Assembly (NCBI GenBank): GCA_011503125.2
Contig: WWBZ02000033.1
Span: 3,596,001-3,660,000 of the forward strand
From: Botryosphaeria dothidea
Lineage: Eukaryota > Ascomycota > Dothideomycetes > Botryosphaeriales > Botryosphaeriaceae
Direction: 5' to 3'
DNA: 64,000 nucleotides
Below, piece after piece: positions 36,412-46,836 of this stretch. Position 1 is the stretch's first letter. Each line of letters starts with the position of its first letter. The position numbers and the translations under genes are program-made. Below the pieces are notes generated by a model. It did no database searches. It saw only the letters and a list, made by a program, of their open reading frames with translations, and had not been told where the DNA came from.

Positions 36412-37393
36412 AGTGGTTCTCCTAATACATCACTCGTCATTTAATTGATTACTTTGATGAATTCGAGGAGATTATCATACCGTGAAGTTCTGATTCCCCG
36501 CGAAGGACTGTCGGCTTACTTGCAGATTGACCTTTGTTACTTCGTGGTTATTCCATTGGTTCGTATCGTCATCCTGGTTCATGATTAAGATTCAGAATCG
36601 AAATGAGGATCAGATAGAGCGCACATGAGATTCTTGTATCGCATCCTTTTGCGTCATAGCTTAAAGAGAAATAACCGACACCGGCAGAAGACCTTTGAAA
36701 CTCCGGATTCAGAATGCGGCAGTTAGGTGAGATGATAGCTGGAGGCAAGGTGTGTTGTTGGGCTGGTCGTTTGCGCGGTGAGGTAATTTGTCGCCTACTT
36801 TTGGCCAAAGCTGCATTTCATTTAGTAAGCAGCCACGTGGACGCTGTGGGCGACGCATGAAGCTACTTGATGTGAGTAAGCGGCGTGACGGTGCCGTGTT
36901 AACTGCTGCCTGCCGATCAACGTTACAGCAAATCAATGATTGGCAATGGCAAGGAAAATCTTTAGGGGCATCGTGACGTATATGCATGGATAATATGTAT
37001 CCCATGTGATTCTGGTAAGCGGAAGCAAGATTTCTACGGCACCAATTATAGTGTATCGTCCGCAAGTTCCGTTTATCCGTTCGTGTAAAGTGGAAACAGA
37101 GATAGATCTGCGGTCGCCAACAATTCGGCTTTAACTGCATGGGGTCACATAAAGCGAGAAAATTCATTGCTGAATTACAAAGCCGACGTTTCATGCCAAG
37201 TGAAACACCCCCACCAGAGTCATAAAGAAGCTTAATCAAGACTGAGACTTGAAGTCGAAGCATCCGTGTGGATGGATTTGTCGCTACCAGAGCAATACAG
37301 GTACGTCCAGATGAATGCTTCCACTGCCCACGGAATGTCCAAATGAGGGGATTACAAAGAGAAGGAAGAGTCTTCAGCCAAGGCGCAAGTAGA
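36412..37393. other. intergenic between the ankyrin-lectin and HeLo genes
   Basis: Promoter of the ankyrin-lectin gene and 3' flank of the HeLo gene. It contains one degenerate copy of the MITE-like repeat (37253-37333). A 184-codon minus-strand frame (36709-37263) has Cys/His/Arg-rich composition and no recognisable domain; not called. Confidence 0.5.
37253..37333. mobile_element. MITE-like palindromic repeat, copy near the HeLo gene
   Basis: The right arm TACGTCCAGATGAATGCTTC, then CACTGCCCACGG, matches the right arms of the copies at 59.2 and 62.4 kb. The left arm GTCGAAGCATCCGTGTGGAT is a degenerate match to the left arm. Length is about 81 bp. It is the most diverged of the five copies. 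Confidence 0.5.
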
Positions 37394-38242
37394 TTAGTAA
37401 AAGGTCAACCCCCCAGATATACTCTGTTGCGAAATCTGTTGCCCAATCGTAACACCAGGGGAATTGTTCCAAGTGTTCTTCATTCTGAATTCCGAAAGAC
37501 TCTGTACTTTTTTACTTGACCGCCCTTTGCATGGGTAGGGGAGTAGGTGACTTACGTGGAGTTTTGCGGTTACATCCGAGATTGCGGCTTCGAGCTCCAA
37601 GTCTTGATCAGCTGCCACGTTACTGAGCATCGCCAGGCTGTCGCTTGGAACAGTCTTCAGGATATTGCGTACGTCATCCTGGCATATCTGCTGTTGGGCA
37701 GCTTTTGAAGCTGGGAATAACTCGGTGAGATCCTTGACGAGGTCTGTGACCTCTGCAATAAGCTTCCTTACATGCTCCTCTTTGTACAACGCCCACTTCG
37801 TCTTCTCACGCAAGCTTGTCCGGTTCTGACGTCCATGACACAAGTGGCGCATCTTTTCATGTAAAGATTCAACGGCCGGATCCAAGTCAGTCGGTGAATC
37901 GTATGCGCGCGGGCCCCCGCTCTGGCCTTTCAGCTTGGCGGAAGCCTGTTCAGTCCTGGAAAAAAGCTCGACAATGTGACCCAACACTTCCCCGGCTTTC
38001 TTGGCGTCTTCGTCTGATCCCAAAACCCCGTGAAGTGAGTGTGCCTTCTGGACGTCATCAGCCAGTCCCACAGCTTTCCCCCATCTTGAGAGCCGTAGTT
38101 GGGCCATGTCCAGCTTGAGAAGGCTGGTCTGGAAATCTACTCCGAGATTCCGACCGATTTGAACATACTTGAAGCAGTCCACGGCGTTATTAAACAAGGC
38201 TGCAAGCCCAACAACGCCGACCGCGAGTCCAGCGGGATCCAT
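37394..38242 (-). CDS. HeLo-domain protein with C-terminal amyloid-like motif (HET-S type)
   Basis: HeLo domains are membrane-damaging cell-death effectors held inactive until a C-terminal prion-forming segment is templated. Two exons (38242-37556, 37501-37394) with a 54-bp intron give 264 aa. The N-terminal membrane-active helix is GLAVGVVGLAALFNNAVDCF, followed by KYVQIGRNLGVDF and LDMAQLRLSRWGKAVGL, the HET-S/LOP-B hallmark order. The rest up to about residue 225 is helical. Exon 2 encodes only 35 residues, ending K-N-T-W-N-N, then PGVTIGQQISQQSISGG and LTFY. This tail matches the tail of the divergent hydrolase at 38935. The intron length is a multiple of three, so retention would insert 18 residues without stopping. 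The domain call is firm; amyloid activity is inferred. Confidence 0.9.
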   Translation of the reverse strand: MDPAGLAVGVVGLAALFNNAVDCFKYVQIGRNLGVDFQTSLLKLDMAQLRLSRWGKAVGLADDVQKAHSLHGVLGSDEDAKKAGEVLGHIVELFSRTEQASAKLKGQSGGPRAYDSPTDLDPAVESLHEKMRHLCHGRQNRTSLREKTKWALYKEEHVRKLIAEVTDLVKDLTELFPASKAAQQQICQDDVRNILKTVPSDSLAMLSNVAADQDLELEAAISDVTAKLHVSHLLPYPCKGRSSKKVQSLSEFRMKNTWNNSPGVTIGQQISQQSISGGLTFY

Positions 38243-38934
38243 GCCTCGAGAGCACGGACAGACAGGGCAAAGATATCAGAGGCGAATGACGTGAAGTGAC
38301 GGATAATTGAGGTCGAAGATTCTCACGGCCGTATGGGTGAGTCACAAATGATAGCGTGTGTTGCTGGCAAGCAGCACGGTCTCCACAGACGTTTTCTCGA
38401 ACAATGCCCTGGCACAGAGGATCGACTGACCTTAATTAGACGTGCGTTGGGTAGCCAGGTGGAGACTTACCGGTGTCGCAGGGCTGCAATCACATAAGCG
38501 AGGAAGCTTTGTTGTTGAGATTGGGCCTCACCTACGAGCAATCAGGCTTTTATATTAACGGACACATCACCGTCTCTTGCGAGCTGTTACATGAAAGTGG
38601 AGAACGGATGCAATGCTACCTCACCCCTGTTGCGACAACACTGATGTTCTGCCCCACACTTTCACATCCGCCACAGGTGCCCCCAGCCAGAATGTAACCA
38701 CATGCAGGAATTCAGGCTGCGCCTCGCGGAGGGTTGCTGGCATCATGATCAACCGAGCCGGTCAGCTCAACAGCCAGTTTGTGGTTAACAGCCTGCCACG
38801 CTGCGTGAGCCATAACCAACCTGTGCAATTGGTGGAAGATAAGCCAGGAGTCGGGTCATAGATGAAGAAAAAATATTTAATGGAGAGGACGTTCGTGCAT
38901 TATGAGACACAAGTCCTCAACAAAAACATCAAAA
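38243..38934. promoter_or_regulatory. shared divergent upstream region of the HeLo and hydrolase genes
   Basis: 692 bp between the two start codons of the motif-sharing pair. AT-rich, without a supported frame. An AATATTTAA stretch at about 38873-38881 lies 54 nt before the hydrolase ATG. Head-to-head arrangement suggests joint expression. Confidence 0.5.
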
Positions 38935-40019
38935 ATGCCTGCGTACGTCTTGGAACGAATCAGTGCCCGCAAGGATGCTAAGGTCGAGTAAGTATAGAGG
39001 TTATCACCCACTCAGAGCGGTCTTTCACTAAAATCACAAAGTGTAGTTTTCGTGCAGGACTTCGTTGGAAATCGGAAGACTTCTTGGACCAAAGATTCTA
39101 TTCTGTGGCCGCAAGACCTTCTCCTGTCTGATATTCCGGATGCACAGATCTGGATGGCGGGATATGAAAGGGAGATCGAAGACATGGGCCTCGAGCTCCT
39201 CAGTTCCACGATCGAGGAGCATGCTGAGGATCTTTGTAAGCAGCTATCCTCTGAGAAAACACCGGAGAATCCCGTCGTATTCGTTGCTGCCGGTCTTGGA
39301 GGTCTTGTTTGTGCGCAGGTTGGTTTTATTTTACAAAAAAGATGTCCGTAGACTGACGTTGATAGATTATGTATGACGGGCTTATGAGCCAAGAGGCAGA
39401 TGCCCTGTCAAACGTAGTGAAGAGAGTCAAAGGGCTTGTCTTTCTGGGTACTCCATTTCAGACACGTCAACAGGCCAGATACACAGAGATCGTCAGAAAG
39501 ATTGCACAGACCGTTCACACGAGGGAGCCAGACAACTTTCAGCATCGAAGACTCAGCCACATCGCCGACTCGTTCATCGGAAAATTGAAAGAACAGTCCC
39601 ACGAGCGGAGACTGAACATCTCCTTGCTTTGTGAAAAGCAGGATACCGTTGAAACAGTATTATTCCATGCCACTCCAAAATAAGTCCTTGACTTACCCAG
39701 ACAGGTCATTTCCCAAAACGAAGTCAAGCTTGACGGCTACGGTGAGCCCATGCCGATTCCAGCAGGCTACACCAACTTGTCCAAGTTCACGGACAGGAGA
39801 GAGGAAGGATATCAGACGATATTATCTGTAATCAAGAAGATTGCTCGCTCGGAGAAGAAGACTGAGCCACAGGTAAGCTATCTCTCAGTCCAATTCGCTG
39901 GTATATACGCTGAAAAAGTATAGACCATGCCCGCCAACACTTGGAACAACTATAACAGTGTAAAAGTCGCTCAGCAAGTAGCACAGGCAATCATTCATGG
40001 GAATCAAATCTTTCATTAA
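38935..40019 (+). CDS. SesB-like alpha/beta hydrolase, catalytically degenerate, with shared amyloid-like tail
   Basis: Five exons (38935-38987, 39042-39318, 39366-39656, 39705-39872, 39924-40019), introns 47-54 bp, 294 aa. The fold landmarks of the SesB/PGAP1-like hydrolases found at N-termini of fungal NLRs are present: a VVFV strand, a WPQDLL segment, DAQIWMAGYE, GLGGLVCAQ, VKGLVFLGTPFQTRQ and a late KLDGYGEPMPIPAGYTN block. The catalytic positions have changed. The first strand ends in Q-D instead of H-G, the nucleophile elbow reads VAAGLGG with no Ser, and the expected late His is Tyr (AGYTNLSKF). The last exon encodes only 31 residues, P-A-N-T-W-N-N then VKVAQQVAQAIIHGNQIF, resembling the HeLo tail. 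It is probably a signalling pseudo-enzyme; that is inference. Confidence 0.85.
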
Positions 40020-40908
40020 TTGTTGAATTGTGGATTATTCGCATTACCAGATGATGAGTGGCATGAGGAGGAGGGTAGGTGACCCTGCAGCCTCTTATAT
40101 AGTAGCTATCTAGCAAATTTTCGCTGTTGATCCTTGGTACAATAAGACCCTGTTTCTCCTAACAGTTCATAGTCCAACATTAATTGCCACTAGCTACCTC
40201 TGGTCAGAGGTGCGCACGTTGGCTTTTACCCTTTCCTTTGTTATTTGGATTCTTATCATAGCAGCACACATGTAGATCAAGCGCTTAATTTTGACGTCTA
40301 GTTAAAGTATATCATAGTCAGTTTTTTCAAATGGCTCAACTGATTGGACGTGTTCGGCTCAACCATCGTTTACTAAGATATTCATCCATCCAAGGACCCC
40401 TACATTAAACGCAACACCAGACTACAATCCCTTCGACTTGCTGCGGAACATGTTTTATTTCAATTCATATGCTCTCAAAACTTTTCACTGGTTGATTTTC
40501 ACATCTTCACAGCCCATTCGGGTGCCATGGTGTATCAACAAACTTACCTATTTCGTCGGAGCTGAAGGCGAGACAAGCGCGAAGCTGAAGTTAAAGGGAC
40601 AGGGCGCGCTAGGTGTTCATGGGTCCGTTTGCATCCTGGTTGCGGACATGAGCAAAGGTTCCTTAGAAAATAGACCGCAAGAAACTCTTGAACAGCTGAA
40701 AACAGCACCCAATTGGACCAGGCTCTGTAGAGAAACTTCATTGATGGAACACAATAGCTACGTATCGCAGAATTAGCTGTGAAAGTCGTGGGCCCTTGAA
40801 TTTGGAGGGGACGGGCAAGCGCTCTCGCTTTAGCAATCTGTAAATACTTCCCTCTTACATTACATAATACAAACTGTACTACAATATCGCTCCAAGCTTT
40901 CTTTAGAA
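40020..40908. other. intergenic, no supported gene
   Basis: AT-rich 3' flanks of the hydrolase and of the HET pseudogene. A 112-codon plus-strand frame (40438-40776) shows no recognisable domain and is not called. Confidence 0.45.
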
Positions 40909-43492
40909 TTATGATAGGTTGGAAACTTCACTAGACCCTCCCCCTTGACAGAGACTGCGTACCTCCTGGCCGTCCATACAACTGTGAAGGCAGCATTCTC
41001 CCACAAATTGGAACTGCGGTTGCGGCTCAGACTCACTGGGCGCGACCGCTCCATCTCGAGGACGCAAGACATAAAGGACTTTTCCACCAAACAACGCTAC
41101 AACCATATCACCAATCTTGGTGCCAGCCGGACATAGCCCAAGCCTATTCTTTCTCATGAAGAGGAAACACTTACCCTCAAAGTGCCTCCATTTCATTTGG
41201 AATGCGGCCGCATAAACTTCAAGATTGTCCTTCGGAATACGTGTTCGCAGGTACGCTTGAGCCTCAAGGGGAATCTTTGTCATTTCGGGGTCTTCTGGGG
41301 GATTTACCCAACATGCTGCCAGCTGCTCACCAACACCAGGCTGTTCCCACAATCCTTTTCAGCCGGGTTGAGAGGTCTGGTAAATGTTCTTCGTCTCCCC
41401 TGTAAGGGTCTCGATGTACATCTCGAAGAGGTCGTCCCTGGACTTCTTGTTGAACGGACAACTGGGGCCATGTTGCCGATGATATATTTCACATACATCG
41501 TATAGCTTCTGGATAGCCCACCAGAATTGTACAAGGCTATTTATCGGTGGTTCATCAGACAGGACCTGGCGCGGAAATGGCTCTGACGGAATAGAAAACT
41601 CATCCGATAGCTTTCCTTGTATAACGTCCAAGCGGACACCGCGTAAAGATAGGATACGGCTTTTGGCGTTTCCCTCTAACAGGCCTTTGTCTATCTCCAT
41701 GCCACCTGCAACGCTGGTCTGGACCGTCGAGTGCAGAGAAGCGGTTCCATTTCCGGATCTTGGAATGTGCCATGGTGCCCAAGAGGGGTGCCGCTCTGCC
41801 CCTTGGTCAGCATTTAACTGCTTGCAATTTTCGCAGGCAAGCTCTTCCGATGTTGTCATTCCACTAGTAAGACTGAGGACTTCAAGCGAGTTGTGGCGGC
41901 TAATACATGTGCGCGCGAGGTTGGCGTAAGCTTGGCTCGTAGATTCGTTGTAGTCCGGGGCGACAATGGGAAATCCTTGAATATCCTTACAGAGACCTAG
42001 AACTCCGAATAGCTTGTCCCGTGGATCGGTCGTGAAGAGTCGAGAAATTGTGGCTGAAAAGAGCTCCAAGACATCCATAAAGCCGCTCTGATTTTCTGAT
42101 TCTGGACCATGATGAATGGCCAAGTCTTGGCCAGAGTGGTGGTAGACCGTGATCTTCGAGGTCGTGATCAAGCACCCGGCAAGCTTGGTAGACTTGGTTC
42201 GCTAGGAAAATCGTTTCCATGGTATACCCGAGTTGTGCCCAGTCCGTATGAATACGGAGTCCCTTTTGGCACAATAAACCTCCTGGATCACTCAAACCCG
42301 CCGGAACCAAGGACTTGAGAGGAGCTCACGCATCCATCCACTCAATTTCTGTCTCGGTACAGCTTCTCCTTCTCGCTCCCAGCTATTAGTCATCAGATTT
42401 GCTATCGTACGAAATGACTCGGTTGATGGGTACGCAATATCGATGTTGTCCTCAAGCTCTAATTTCAGTGAGCGTGACATGCCTTCGAGGAACCCGCCCA
42501 ACTCGTCGTTCTTGTGTTTCCCAGTGAGGAATATCTGAACAGCGCCAGCTTGAGAGTAGATCTCCCTTATCATGGAAACCTGGTGGCTTCTTTCGTCAGC
42601 ATCGCCCTGGTTGATGGGCAACGCATCGATCCAAAAAAAAAGCTGGCTGGTGCTCTCCATCTCGTCGCCTGAGCATTTTTCTGGGTTGGGTCTGAGACAC
42701 TCCAGGGCTTCGTACAAGTTCCTGGTGACTAAGAAATAGACAATTTTTGAGTCGTGTCCAGCTTTGGTGCCGTTCGGAACAAAGACCAACTGAATCTGGC
42801 GAGGATTCCGGAAATCGCCCCATGCATACGTGTCAGACTATTTTGCCCTACTATATCAGGTATCACATTCTTTCGGGCATCAAGATCAGTAGCTACTCTT
42901 TGCCACCTCCTCACTACTCCTCATGTTCACAAGCTTCGGATATTAACATCGGCTTCTGTTCTCCTCGGTTATTTAAACACTCTTTTATGTATATAAGTAA
43001 GCCTAACGACCTCCCTCTCAGAAGACAGGCAGAATCTACTCTCTTTTCTGACCTCACAACTCTTCACTCTCAAATCCAACAATACGACAATTCAGTGTAG
43101 TGGTTTTTACATTCCGAGATTGGGTACTTCATGATCCAACACATCATGGCCTTATTCGGCGTGGCAGGCACGATTCGGATGAGTCGTATCTCCTTCTTCG
43201 CTTTGTCAACGCCCTCGTACGATCCATACTCGTTTCGTAGGCACCGGAGACTAGATATTTGTGCGTCATCGATTGCGGTCGCGTGTGTTGAATGACAGGG
43301 GCAGAAGTCGGCATCCGCGGGTAGAGCAGGGAAGGCATTGAGGGCGTGGTCTGCGAGATGTTTGCAGTCGTCGCACAAGTCTTCGTCGCAAGTCTCACAC
43401 TTCCAACGTGTTTCCCGGATCGGAGCAATACCACAACTGTCGCACATGTAAAGTGACTCCCGGGATACCGCTCTCTCTGCCATGGAGTCCAT
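40909..43492 (-). pseudogene. HET-domain (heterokaryon incompatibility) pseudogene with ZZ finger
   Basis: Intact HET proteins trigger incompatibility cell death. The 5' part (43492-43090) encodes a ZZ-type zinc finger (CDSCGIAPIRETRWKCETC, DLCDDCKHLADH) and the start of HET (IRLIRIVP, YTELSYCW). HET resumes near 42810 with WGDFRNPRQIQL, TRNLYEALECLRP, FFWIDALPINQGDADERSHQ and SSPWFRRV. The invariant WVIQE then reads TGA-VIQE (stop at 42292-42294). Next, LANQVYQACRVL and LPPLWPRLG lie in another frame, before return to the first frame at FMDVLELFSA and TTDPRDKLFGVLGLC. A second in-frame TGA lies at 41359-41361, before the C-terminal block GLCPAGTKIGDMVVALFGGK ending at 40909. No clean splice joins 43.09 to 42.83 kb. 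Two stops plus two compensating shifts make it non-functional unless the sequence is wrong. Confidence 0.82.
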
Positions 43493-43926
43493 TTGAATTC
43501 GATTCCTTCCAGAGTGTGAAATTGAGTTTGTGTTGGCTCAGCTGGTAAGACCGGTTGATGAGGTCAAGATGCAAACATAGAATAGTGGGGCCAAGGACTT
43601 GGAAGGTGCGGAAAACAAGGCGGAGCTGCTGCGGACTGGGATCGGGCACATGATCTGCACGTAAAGCTGACGAAGAAAACCGGATTGGGCTTGGCTTACA
43701 TATACAGTCAGCCAGTGCTCTGCTCTACGTGTAACGTTTCACAGATTATTCTGATCCCACGTGCTTTCAATATAAGTATTACTTTAGCGCTGTAATTATC
43801 TCTTTACACAATTAAACGGTAGTTTAAGGTAATAGAGAAGAACTTTCATCTAAAGAAGTAGCGCTTTACTACTATATTCTTTTTAGCAGAAGTCTTCCAT
43901 ATCTTGGTAGCCTCTATACAGCAAGG
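43493..43926. other. AT-rich intergenic
   Basis: Upstream of the HET pseudogene and downstream of the allantoinase pseudogene. The 43.74-43.92 kb part is very AT-rich with many TAA/TTA steps, resembling degraded repeat DNA. No frame. Confidence 0.45.
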
Positions 43927-45379
43927 CTAGAATGCCGTTTTCAAGCCTGCCTTGGCTCCACCAGCAGAGGGAGCCTCCTGAAGAAGGTCTTCCGACTTCG
44001 TGTAAACTTTCTCTCCACGCAACCATGTCTCAGTGACGACACCCTTAAGCGTCTTGGTCTCATACGGCGAAATCTTATGGCGGAACTGCATCGTGCTCGG
44101 TCCTACGACAAAAGTAGCCTCATCATCAAAAACGACGATATCCGAATCATACCCAACCGCGATATCCCCCTTCGAATCCAATCCAACCTGCTCAGCCGTA
44201 TTCTTCGAAGTCAACCTCACGACATCCTCAATCCCAAGGCCGCGCTTCTCACCCTCCGTCCACAAGATACTGAGCCCCAGCCCCAGCCCCAGCCCCAGCC
44301 CGCTAATCCCGCCCCAAGCGGAGAAAAAGTCACTCTCCTGCCCTTCGACGCTATGCGGCTCAACCGGGCGGCTCTGCGGCAAGAGCTTCGAGTCCAGCGT
44401 ACAGGGCGAGTGGTCCGACACGACCGAGCGGATCACGCTGCCCCGCCTCTGCAGCTCCACCCACAACCCTTCCTGGTTCGCCTGCTCGCGTGTCGGCGAC
44501 GAGCACTTGTACTGCGTATCGCCCTCCTCGACCCCTTCGGCCGCGAGGCTGAGGTAGTGGAAGCACGTCTCGGCGGTGATCCTGACGCCCCTGGCGCGCG
44601 CCTCCTGGAGGGTGGGGATGCCCTGCATCGCGGAGAGGTGCACGATGTGCAGGTCCAGCCGCGGCGCGACGTGGGCGAGTGAGAGGATCTCCTCGATGGC
44701 GTAGGTCTCGAGGGCGGCGGGCGCGTGTCGAGGTAGGTCTGGTAGTTGGTGCGCGGGCCCGGGATGGGGACGCCGTTCTCGCCTGCGAGGGTGACGTTGG
44801 GAGGGTCCATTTCGGCGTGGAACATGACGGTGGTGGGGCGAGTTGGCGAGCTCGAGCAGGGCCTTTTCGATGTCGGAGGGGCCGAGGGCGGGGAACTCGT
44901 CGATCTGTGGAGAGGTAATCGGTAGGCTGTTGAAGTCCTGAACAGGGCGTCTTGTTTACTCCACTGTCAATGAGGAAGCCCTTGGAGCCTCTCACACCAG
45001 CTTCTACCAGGGGCTTGAGCTCCTTCTCGTTGTCAAGAATGATTAGCATTGACCTTGAGCAGCCTTTACCTTCGTGTTTAGGTTTTCAACAGTAGTAGTA
45101 GGTGGAAGCGCATTTAGCGGCATGTCAATGAGCGTAGTCACGCCACCAGATGCCGCAGCCCTAGTACCGGACCAAAACCCTTCCCATTCAGTCCGCCCAG
45201 GTTCATTCAGAGGGTCCCATTGGGAAAGTCGGAAAGAGAAAGAACAGAGTCGAAAACAGAAATGATCTTGCCATTAGTGGTGTTGACCACCCATGTTGCC
45301 TCTTTCAGGCGCCCAGATACAACAGCGCGGGAAGAAGCAATAACTGCCAGGGAAGGTGCAGGGTATGAATTGTTGTATT
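43927..45379 (-). pseudogene. DAL1: allantoinase pseudogene
   Basis: Allantoinase opens allantoin to allantoate in purine degradation. The N-terminal part reads AVIASSRAVVSGRL and [16 protein letters not shown], then NGT-L and [19 protein letters not shown]. The LLPGLVDAHVH segment with the zinc ligands HxH, expected just before NEPG, is absent from the DNA. A second gap follows AAQGQC: a stop, then NEKELKPLVEAGVRG in another frame. A normal intron (GTAAAC to CACAG, ending at 44905) leads to DEFPALGPSDIEKALLEL. Single-base shifts then occur near 44835 and near 44715 before ETYAIEEILSLAHV, ITAETCFHYLSLAAEG, SDHSPCT, FSAWGGISG and ILWTEG. Two deletions, two frameshifts and lost metal ligands mean it cannot work. 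Confidence 0.88.
44274..44301. repeat. GGGGCT hexanucleotide repeat in the allantoinase pseudogene
   Basis: Four to five CCCCAG/GCCCCA units on the plus strand encode alternating Gly-Leu between GGISG and SILWTEG, where the family has no such expansion. The minus strand is G-rich and could form a quadruplex. Confidence 0.8.
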
Positions 45380-46836
45380 CATGATATGGGGTTGTGGGAG
45401 ACTTGCAGAAGGATTAGGCCAAAACCTCAGGGCAGAGAATTGAAGTGAGCATCTCTGCGGGGTTGACGTGGCTCTATGAGCGGCCCAACACTGGATTTAT
45501 TGGACGGGTCTATAATCTGCAGTAACACAGAGCCTTGAGCCACAGCGAAGAGCGTGATAAATAGAATGAACGAATTCTCAGAGGCAAGGAGTTGGAGTGA
45601 CAATAGAGGCCAGTTGGATTGCTGTATTCTTAAGGAGAGGCAGCAATGTGCGCCTGATATCCACATACTGTCAAGGAACAGGCAAGATCAGCAACTTGCA
45701 TCTGAACCTGAATACGCAAATGGAACAAACTTGCCTGCACCGGAAAAGGTATACTCGGATTCCGACAACCTCCGAGGGACTCTACCATGGATGTAAAAGG
45801 CCGCCATTGAGTTGAAGGTTATTACCCAATAAAAATGGTACTTTGAGGCAGTACTTAAACGTTCTCTGACTTGGCAATGGAGACAACCGTTCTGATCATC
45901 AGCATATTTCCTCACCGCTGCCCCGGACTTTGACCTCTTCCAGTGTTCTCGTCACGCCGTCAACTTGACGGCGCAATGTATCAAATGCCAAGGGACTCCA
46001 CAATACTTGCAATGACGATTTCGGCGTGGTGTCCCGATTTTTAGCGCACAATTTTGAGCTTGGTATCAGCCTTGGTGCCGCTTAACCGTGTTTCTATCGA
46101 ATAATAGAAAACACACCGTACAACCACTTCTCCATTCGGCAAATCCGCCCGCTCCAAGTTCCTAGACAGGCAATTTGTAAACCCCAGGCATAATGTAAGA
46201 GCTACCATTCCATTCGTGATATACCGGGTGCATACATGTTTTCTACGACATTCAAGTGGCTGCTTCCTGGTGTTGGCACTTCATGAAGTGATATTTCACG
46301 TGGAAGTTTACCTTTCTGTTGGAAATCACGTGTTTTGCATATTGCTTTTGCAACACCAGATAGCTTAGTCACTCACTTACGTATATAAGGAGGGTGGGCC
46401 ACCTATGCCCTTCCTCCTCATGCCAATCATCAATGGATCATCGTTGTTCATCAACAATACAACACTTTCTTATTCGAATAATTCTTCACCAGCACGTGGT
46501 CTGGAATCGATGGCTCTTACCCCGTGACAAATAAGGGTGAAATACTTGTTATTCTCGACATATCCGACAGCACGCACCCAGAGCTGTTACGGCCCCCACA
46601 TACGTAGAAGAATAGCACTCAGGGTGATACGAAAAGGAAGGGGAAGGATTTGGAGACTGGGAAAGAAGAAGAGCACATTGAAACAGAGTTTGGGGATGCG
46701 AATGCAAACGGGTAGCCACCGTACGAGTTCAAGAGATGACTTTTTCGTTCACATAACCAGCTCATTGACCACTCCCTTCCCATAATAAATCATTTCGTCT
46801 GTCTCTTTTTCAAGTCTCGGGTCTCCAACCTCCTTT
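45380..46836. other. intergenic, no supported gene
   Basis: AT-rich. Frames up to about 80 codons on both strands without recognisable features. 46.37-46.44 kb has a TATATAAGG element at about 46382-46390, but no gene follows on the plus strand that I can support. Confidence 0.45.

Noticed and set aside
36709..37263. 184-codon minus-strand frame between the ankyrin-lectin and HeLo genes
   Set aside because: Composition is Cys/His/Arg-rich and random-looking, no domain; it overlaps a repeat copy at its start.
40438..40776. 112-codon plus-strand frame after the hydrolase gene
   Set aside because: No recognisable domain and no support from splicing or context; too weak to call.
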